In this document: positions 6,816-10,152 of the stretch, in pieces
Layout: each line of letters opens with the position of its first letter
Position numbering within the stretch: the stretch's first letter is position 1
Translations under genes and position numbers: made by a program
Assembly: GCA_035551935.1 (NCBI GenBank)
Contig: DASZMJ010000325.1
Span: 1-10,152, forward strand
Direction of reading: 5' to 3'
Length of the DNA stretch: 10,152 nt
Source: DASZMJ01 sp035551935
Lineage (GTDB): Bacteria > Planctomycetota > Planctomycetia > Isosphaerales > Isosphaeraceae
The notes under the pieces: generated by a model
What the model was told of the DNA's origin: nothing
The model's database searches: none
Seen by the model: the letters and a program-made list of their open reading frames with translations, nothing else

Positions 6816-8711
6816 ATGTCCCGGATGGTCCAGGCGGCCGGGTCGAACGCACCGGCCCATTTGGAAGTCCCGAAGAGTCGTGGTCCCTGGCGGACCTTGC
6901 TGGCCCTGGCCTTCCTGATCGGCCTGCCGCTGGGCCTCTGGGCGCAGTGGGCCAAGGTCAAGCGGCTCTGGCGGCCGGACCACTCGGCCCTGCCGATCGT
7001 CGTGGTCGATCGCGGCGACGTGCCGCTGCTGGTCGTCGAGAACGGCGCGCTGATCAGCGCCGAGAACGTGACGGTCAAGTGCAAGGTCGAGGCCCTCATC
7101 GGCATGGTCGGCGGCGCCCAGGGGGCCACCGGCCGGCAGGCCGGCGGCGCGGCCGGCTCGCCCTCGACGGTCTCGACCGTCGCCACCGCCGGCGCCACCA
7201 CCACCCAGCGCGCGACGACGACGACCGCCACCACGACGACGAGCACCGCCACCACCGCCAGCACCAGCACCGCCAGCACGTCGGCCGCGGCGACGACCGC
7301 CATCACGACGACCGGCACGGCCGCGGCGACGACCGACCCGCTGACGCCGCCGGTCATCGAGAGCTTCACCTACGTCGTGGCCAAGTACACCCCCCTTCGC
7401 CCGGTGACGGCCACGCAGGTCCAGACCTCGCAGCAGATCCAGCAGCAGCAGAACGTCCAGCAGCAGCAACAGCGCGGTGGCGGCGGCGGCGGCCGGGGCG
7501 GCCAGCAGCAACAGCCCGGCTCGACCACCATCATCTGGATCCTCCCCGAGGGGGCGCGGGTCAAGAAGGGGGACAAGGTCTGCGAGTTCGACTCCTCCGC
7601 CTTCCGCGACGAGCTCGACGCCCAGAAGATCAAGTGCTTCGAGGCCAAGTCGTTCGTCGAGCAGGCCGTCGCGCTGCTGGAGAACAACGAGCAGGTCATC
7701 CAGGAATACAAGAAGGGCATCTACCCGCGCGACTTGGCCCTGATCGACGGCTACATCCACACCGTCGAGCAGGAGCTGGACAAGGCCAACCGCACCTACA
7801 ACTGGTCGCGGCGGATGTTCGACAAGAAGATGCGGACGGCCACCCAGCTCCAGTCCGACTACTTCACCCTCCAGCGGCTCCAGGTGGCCCTGACCGAGGC
7901 GCAGGTGATGCGCGAGCGGCTGGTCAAGCACACCGGGCCGAAGCTCGTCGGAGAGCTCTGGGCCAAGCACGAGGCGATCGTCGCCGACAAGCTCGCGCAG
8001 GACGCGGCCTTCCAGCTCGAGGACAGCCGGCGGCAGCGGCTCGAGCGGATGATCGCCAACTGCACCCTGACGGCGCCCCGCGACGGCATCGTCGTCTACG
8101 AGAACCAGGTCGACCGCATGGGCCAGCTCAAGACGGCGATCCAGGAGGGGACGGCCGTCCGCGAGGGCATGCCGATCTTCAGCGTGCCGACCTCCGACCG
8201 CATCCGGGTCAAGGCCAAGATCAACGAGACGAAGATCACCCTGGTCCACCCCGGCACCAGGGCCATGATCCACGTCGAGGCCGCCCCGGAGCACCCCCTG
8301 ACCGGCACCGTCGCCGAGATCACCCAGGTCCCCGCGCCGGCCAACGGCCCCTTGTCGGACATCAAGGTCTACGACGCGATGATCGACGTCGAGGGGATCG
8401 ACCCCAAGGTCCGACCCGGCATGACCACCGAGGTCACCTTCGAGGTCGGCCTGCGGCGCGATGTGACCCGCGTGCCCGTCCAGGCGATCCGCTACGTCGA
8501 TGAGGTCCCCTTCGCCGCCATCTTGACCGACGACGGCCCCGAGTGGCGGGAGCTGACCCTGGGCCGCTCCAACGCCATCCACGCCGAGGTCGTCGCCGGC
8601 CTCAAGCCCGGCGACCGCGTCGTCGCCGCCCCCGGCGAGCTCCCCGCCCCCGTCGTCACCGCCCGCAAGGGCGACCACGTCGTCGCCGCCTCCGACCTGC
8701 CGCTGGAGTGA
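6816..8711 (+). CDS. HlyD/MacA-type periplasmic adaptor with a large low-complexity insert
   Basis: A 631-residue membrane fusion protein, which normally links an inner-membrane transporter to the outer membrane. Residues about 26-45 form a single N-terminal membrane anchor. The lipoyl half-motif begins at 72-92 (LVVENGALISAENVTVKCKV) and resumes at 237-259 (TTIIWILPEGARVKKGDKVCEFD). Between them lies an insert of about 145 residues containing a Thr-rich stretch and a Gln/Gly-rich stretch. Residues about 264-412 form the alpha-helical coiled-coil hairpin. CTLTAPRDGIVVY (416-428) is the second lipoyl half. Beta-barrel (about 455-545) and membrane-proximal (about 546-610) domains follow. ATG 6816 is preceded by GGGGGG at 6805-6810. 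A GTG directly before it and an ATG at 6825 are alternatives. No transporter or TolC-like gene is adjacent, so its partner lies elsewhere or outside the window. Family assignment is strong, cargo unknown. Confidence 0.9.
   Translation: MSRMVQAAGSNAPAHLEVPKSRGPWRTLLALAFLIGLPLGLWAQWAKVKRLWRPDHSALPIVVVDRGDVPLLVVENGALISAENVTVKCKVEALIGMVGGAQGATGRQAGGAAGSPSTVSTVATAGATTTQRATTTTATTTTSTATTASTSTASTSAAATTAITTTGTAAATTDPLTPPVIESFTYVVAKYTPLRPVTATQVQTSQQIQQQQNVQQQQQRGGGGGGRGGQQQQPGSTTIIWILPEGARVKKGDKVCEFDSSAFRDELDAQKIKCFEAKSFVEQAVALLENNEQVIQEYKKGIYPRDLALIDGYIHTVEQELDKANRTYNWSRRMFDKKMRTATQLQSDYFTLQRLQVALTEAQVMRERLVKHTGPKLVGELWAKHEAIVADKLAQDAAFQLEDSRRQRLERMIANCTLTAPRDGIVVYENQVDRMGQLKTAIQEGTAVREGMPIFSVPTSDRIRVKAKINETKITLVHPGTRAMIHVEAAPEHPLTGTVAEITQVPAPANGPLSDIKVYDAMIDVEGIDPKVRPGMTTEVTFEVGLRRDVTRVPVQAIRYVDEVPFAAILTDDGPEWRELTLGRSNAIHAEVVAGLKPGDRVVAAPGELPAPVVTARKGDHVVAASDLPLE
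7164..7334 (+). repeat. ACC/ACG-rich stretch encoding a Thr/Ala/Ser-rich segment
   Basis: Residues 117-173 of the adaptor are almost entirely Thr, Ala and Ser, with Thr about half. They are coded by runs of ACC, ACG, GCC and AGC, giving an imperfect triplet repeat. It is in frame and uninterrupted. A disordered, possibly O-glycosylated periplasmic linker is one possible role. Triplet slippage is a plausible origin. Confidence 0.8.
7416..7514 (+). repeat. CAG-rich triplet stretch encoding a Gln/Gly-rich segment
   Basis: Residues 201-233 of the adaptor contain Gln runs coded mostly by CAG with occasional CAA, split by a run of six Gly and GRGG, before the lipoyl fold resumes at residue 237. 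Such CAG/GGC runs are prone to slippage, so repeat number may vary between strains. Confidence 0.8.
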
Positions 8712-8737
8712 GTGATCGCGGCTCGGCCCCGGCCCCG

Positions 8738-8757
8738 CGGCCGCCGCTCAGCGGCCG
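8738..8757. terminator. Possible hairpin terminator between convergent genes
   Basis: CGGCCGC (8738-8744) pairs with GCGGCCG (8751-8757). An overlapping tighter option is GCCGC (8743-8747) with GCGGC (8751-8755), looped on the aldo/keto reductase stop codon. It lies where the HlyD-type gene and the aldo/keto reductase gene converge (36-base gap). There is no T-tract, and GC-rich palindromes are common by chance in this DNA. Confidence 0.28.
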
Positions 8758-9743
8758 GTCAACTGCTCCAGGTTTTCGGGGTACCGAGCCCCTTGCACCG
8801 TGATTCCGGAGGCCGCGGCCTCAATCTCGCGGCGGTCGTCGGCCGTGAGTTCGACGGCCGCCGCCCGGAGGTTCTCCTCCAGGCGATGCCGCTTCGTGGT
8901 GCCCGGGATGGGGACAATCCACGGCTTCTGGGCGAGCAGCCAGGCGAGGGCAATCTGGGCCGGTGTCGCCCCTCTCCGTTCGGCGATGCCGCCGAGCAGG
9001 TCGACCAGGGCCTGATTCGCCTTGAGAGCCTCGGGTGTGAAGCGAGGGAGGATGTTGCGGAAATCGGAGCGGTCGAACGTGGTGCTCTCGTTCATCTTCC
9101 CCGTGAGGAAGCCCTTGCCCAGGGGGCTGTAGGGGACGAAGCCAATCCCGAGCTCCTCCAACGTCGGCAGCTCCTCCGCCTCGGGGCCTCTCGTCCACAG
9201 CGAGTATTCGCTCTGGACCGCGGCGACCGGCTGGACCGCATGGGCCCGACGGATGGTCCGTGCCCCCGCCTCGGAGAGGCCGAAGTGCTTGACCTTGCCC
9301 TCCCGAATCAGGTCCTTCACCGCCCCCGCCACGTCCTCGATGGGTACGTCCGGGTCGACGCGGTGCTGATAGAACAGGTCGATGGCATCGACCTTGAGTC
9401 GCTTGAGCGAGCCCTCGGCGACCTCCTTGATGTGCTCCGGCCGACTGTTCAGGCTCGCCCAACCCGGCGACCCGTCGGGATGAAGTTGGAACCCGAACTT
9501 GGTGGCGATCGCCACCTGCCCGCGGAACGGGGCGAGGGCCTCGCCGACGAGCTCCTCGTTCGTGAACGGGCCGTAGACTTCCGCGGTGTCGAAGAACGTG
9601 ACGCCGCGTTCGACGGCCGTCCGGATCAGCGAGACGGCCTCCTGCGTGTCCATGGCCGGGCCATAGCCGAAGCTCATGCCCATGCAGCCGAGCCCGAGGG
9701 CCGAGACTTCCAGGTCGCTATTCCCGAGTTGACGCTTCTGCAT
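8748..9743 (-). CDS. Aldo/keto reductase (YakC/AKR13-like)
   Basis: A 331-residue, single-domain TIM-barrel oxidoreductase that should reduce aldehydes or ketones with NADPH in the cytoplasm. The catalytic tetrad is complete: Asp52 and Tyr57 in FFDTAEVYG, Lys82 in ATKFG, and His127 in YQHRVD. The GLGCMGMS start motif (17-24), the SEYSLWTR strand (178-185) and the cofactor-phosphate segment GTTKRHRLEEN (281-291) fit the family. Length and both termini are normal. ATG 9743 is preceded by AAGGAG (9750-9755 on the complementary strand) at 6 bases. The upstream spacer holds a palindrome and direct repeats that may bind a regulator. Members of this group are often induced by electrophile or oxidative stress, but the physiological substrate here is unknown. 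Confidence 0.94.
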   Translation of the reverse strand: MQKRQLGNSDLEVSALGLGCMGMSFGYGPAMDTQEAVSLIRTAVERGVTFFDTAEVYGPFTNEELVGEALAPFRGQVAIATKFGFQLHPDGSPGWASLNSRPEHIKEVAEGSLKRLKVDAIDLFYQHRVDPDVPIEDVAGAVKDLIREGKVKHFGLSEAGARTIRRAHAVQPVAAVQSEYSLWTRGPEAEELPTLEELGIGFVPYSPLGKGFLTGKMNESTTFDRSDFRNILPRFTPEALKANQALVDLLGGIAERRGATPAQIALAWLLAQKPWIVPIPGTTKRHRLEENLRAAAVELTADDRREIEAAASGITVQGARYPENLEQLTGR

Positions 9744-9853
9744 GGGTCTCTCCTTCGAAGTGGCATCCGGGGGGCTTACCCGACCCTTCCGACGTCGCGT
9801 CTTGCCTCTCCCGCTCTCCGAGGTTCATTAGAGGCGAACGGCCCAACGACGGT

Positions 9854-9892
9854 AAGGAACGTTCCTTCAGAAGGTTTGCCTAATCCTTCAGA
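9854..9892. promoter_or_regulatory. Candidate operator: 14-bp palindrome plus spaced direct repeat
   Basis: AAGGAACGTTCCTT (9854-9867) is a perfect palindrome. It overlaps CCTTC-A-GAAGG (9864-9874), and TCCTTCAGA occurs twice (9863-9871 and 9884-9892), starting 21 bases apart, two turns of the helix. The cluster lies about 110-150 bases upstream of the aldo/keto reductase start, in a locally less GC-rich spacer, so the symmetry is less likely to be compositional. A dimeric transcription factor controlling the reductase or a divergent gene is a reasonable reading. The regulator is not identified. Confidence 0.4.
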
Positions 9893-9970
9893 GCCCCGAG
9901 AGAACTACCCACTCCTGGCCGGATTTCGTAACCTAATCACCTGAGAGTCTGAGCACGACCGGAGGATGGA

Positions 9971-10045
9971 ATGAACGGCCAGAGTGACCATCGCGAGCGG
10001 CTCGCCAGCCTCCTAGTGGATCGTCACTCGGTAATTTTCGGGTAG
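9971..10045 (+). other. Short frame with good ribosome binding site, possibly the start of an interrupted gene
   Basis: ATG 9971 follows GGAGG (9961-9965) at 5 bases and opens a 24-codon frame (begins MNGQSDHRERLASLL) that stops at 10043-10045. The last ten or so codons overlap the end of the transposase gene and its likely insertion-sequence terminus. If the element ends at the CTAG at 10013-10016, only about 14 codons are native, and the rest of the gene was displaced by the insertion. It is transcribed away from the aldo/keto reductase, where a regulator gene would be expected. It resembles no family I recognise, and may not be translated at all. Confidence 0.25.
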
Positions 10046-10152
10046 AGGTGCCTCAGCTTGATCCGGGCGTCCTCCGTGGTGAAGTGCCACTCGACGCCCA
10101 CCTGCTTCGCGTTGCGGCGCGTGCCCCAGGCGCCGGCCTCCTCGGCCACCTC
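10014..10152. mobile_element. Right-hand portion of a probable IS630-family insertion sequence (partial)
   Basis: The transposase C-terminus reads in from the right edge and stops at 10024. IS630/Tc1-type elements insert at TA, often within CTAG, and the first CTAG beyond the stop is at 10013-10016. I therefore place the element end provisionally at the TA at 10014-10015. The opposite terminus and its inverted repeat lie outside the window, so neither end nor target duplication can be confirmed. Confidence 0.45.
10024..10152 (-). CDS. Probable IS630-family transposase, C-terminal 42 residues (5' end outside window)
   Basis: Read on the minus strand, the final 129 bases give an open frame ending in TGA (10024-10026). 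The key segment is VEWHFTTEDARIKLRHLYP, which matches the C-terminal tail pattern I associate with IS630-family DDE transposases (W-x-FTT-x-DAR-x-KL-x-x-LYP). The catalytic DDE residues would lie beyond the window, so activity cannot be judged. The assignment is from memory of the family's tail and needs a search. It is too short to classify further. Confidence 0.6.
   Translation of the reverse strand, partial: EVAEEAGAWGTRRNAKQVGVEWHFTTEDARIKLRHLYPKITE

Noticed and set aside
7164..7514. Repetitive stretch considered as a CRISPR array or minisatellite
   Set aside because: The repeats are triplets coding Thr/Ala/Ser and Gln runs in an intact reading frame. There are no uniform repeats with unique spacers.
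6528..8678. 716-codon open frame antisense to the HlyD-type gene
   Set aside because: It is the typical GC-rich antisense shadow, with Gly/Asp/Leu/Val-rich sequence and no recognisable motif. The plus strand encodes a clear adaptor over the same bases.
8712..9944. 410-codon plus-strand frame over the aldo/keto reductase
   Set aside because: Shadow of the minus-strand reductase, which has a full catalytic tetrad and a ribosome binding site.
1..10152. tRNA, rRNA, riboswitch or phage/defence genes
   Set aside because: No tRNA cloverleaf, conserved rRNA stretch, recognisable riboswitch core or defence-gene domain was found on reading both strands.

Overview
The window is very GC-rich DNA, apparently from a planctomycete and most likely an Isosphaeraceae-type bacterium. 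That guess rests on three things: dense GC-rich coding with long antisense shadow frames, a two-domain alpha/beta hydrolase and a Gln/Thr-rich HlyD-type adaptor of a kind I associate with planctomycetes, and the lack of conserved operons. It is inference, because no rRNA or marker gene is present.

Layout. Bases 1-293 are non-coding and hold a perfect 18-bp inverted repeat, nested smaller hairpins and a plausible sigma-70 type promoter. A short-chain dehydrogenase/reductase (SDR) homologue follows (294-1109, +), with three of its four catalytic positions replaced. Next comes an intact ABC-F ATPase (1217-3115, +). It converges on an exported CE1/enterochelin-esterase-like esterase (3158-4333, -). 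A 231-bp divergent spacer separates this from a large two-domain alpha/beta hydrolase of the acetyl-xylan-esterase/dienelactone-hydrolase type (4565-6601, +). After a 214-bp spacer with a possible promoter lies a HlyD/MacA-type adaptor (6816-8711, +), whose lipoyl domain is split by a roughly 145-residue Thr-rich and Gln-rich insert. It converges on an aldo/keto reductase with a complete catalytic tetrad (8748-9743, -). The right end is less GC-rich. It carries a 14-bp perfect palindrome with a 9-bp direct repeat spaced 21 bp, a short ribosome-binding-site-led reading frame, and the C-terminal end of a probable IS630-family transposase (10024-10152, -) running off the window.

How the genes relate. 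No single pathway or obvious new multi-gene system is visible. The two divergent esterase-type enzymes could share a substrate class, such as acylated carbohydrate, with one exported and one without a signal peptide. The adaptor has no ABC permease or outer-membrane partner in the window. The main points of interest are local: the degenerate SDR, the split lipoyl domain, the inactive second half of the large hydrolase, and a probable insertion-sequence boundary that may have cut off the gene divergent from the aldo/keto reductase.
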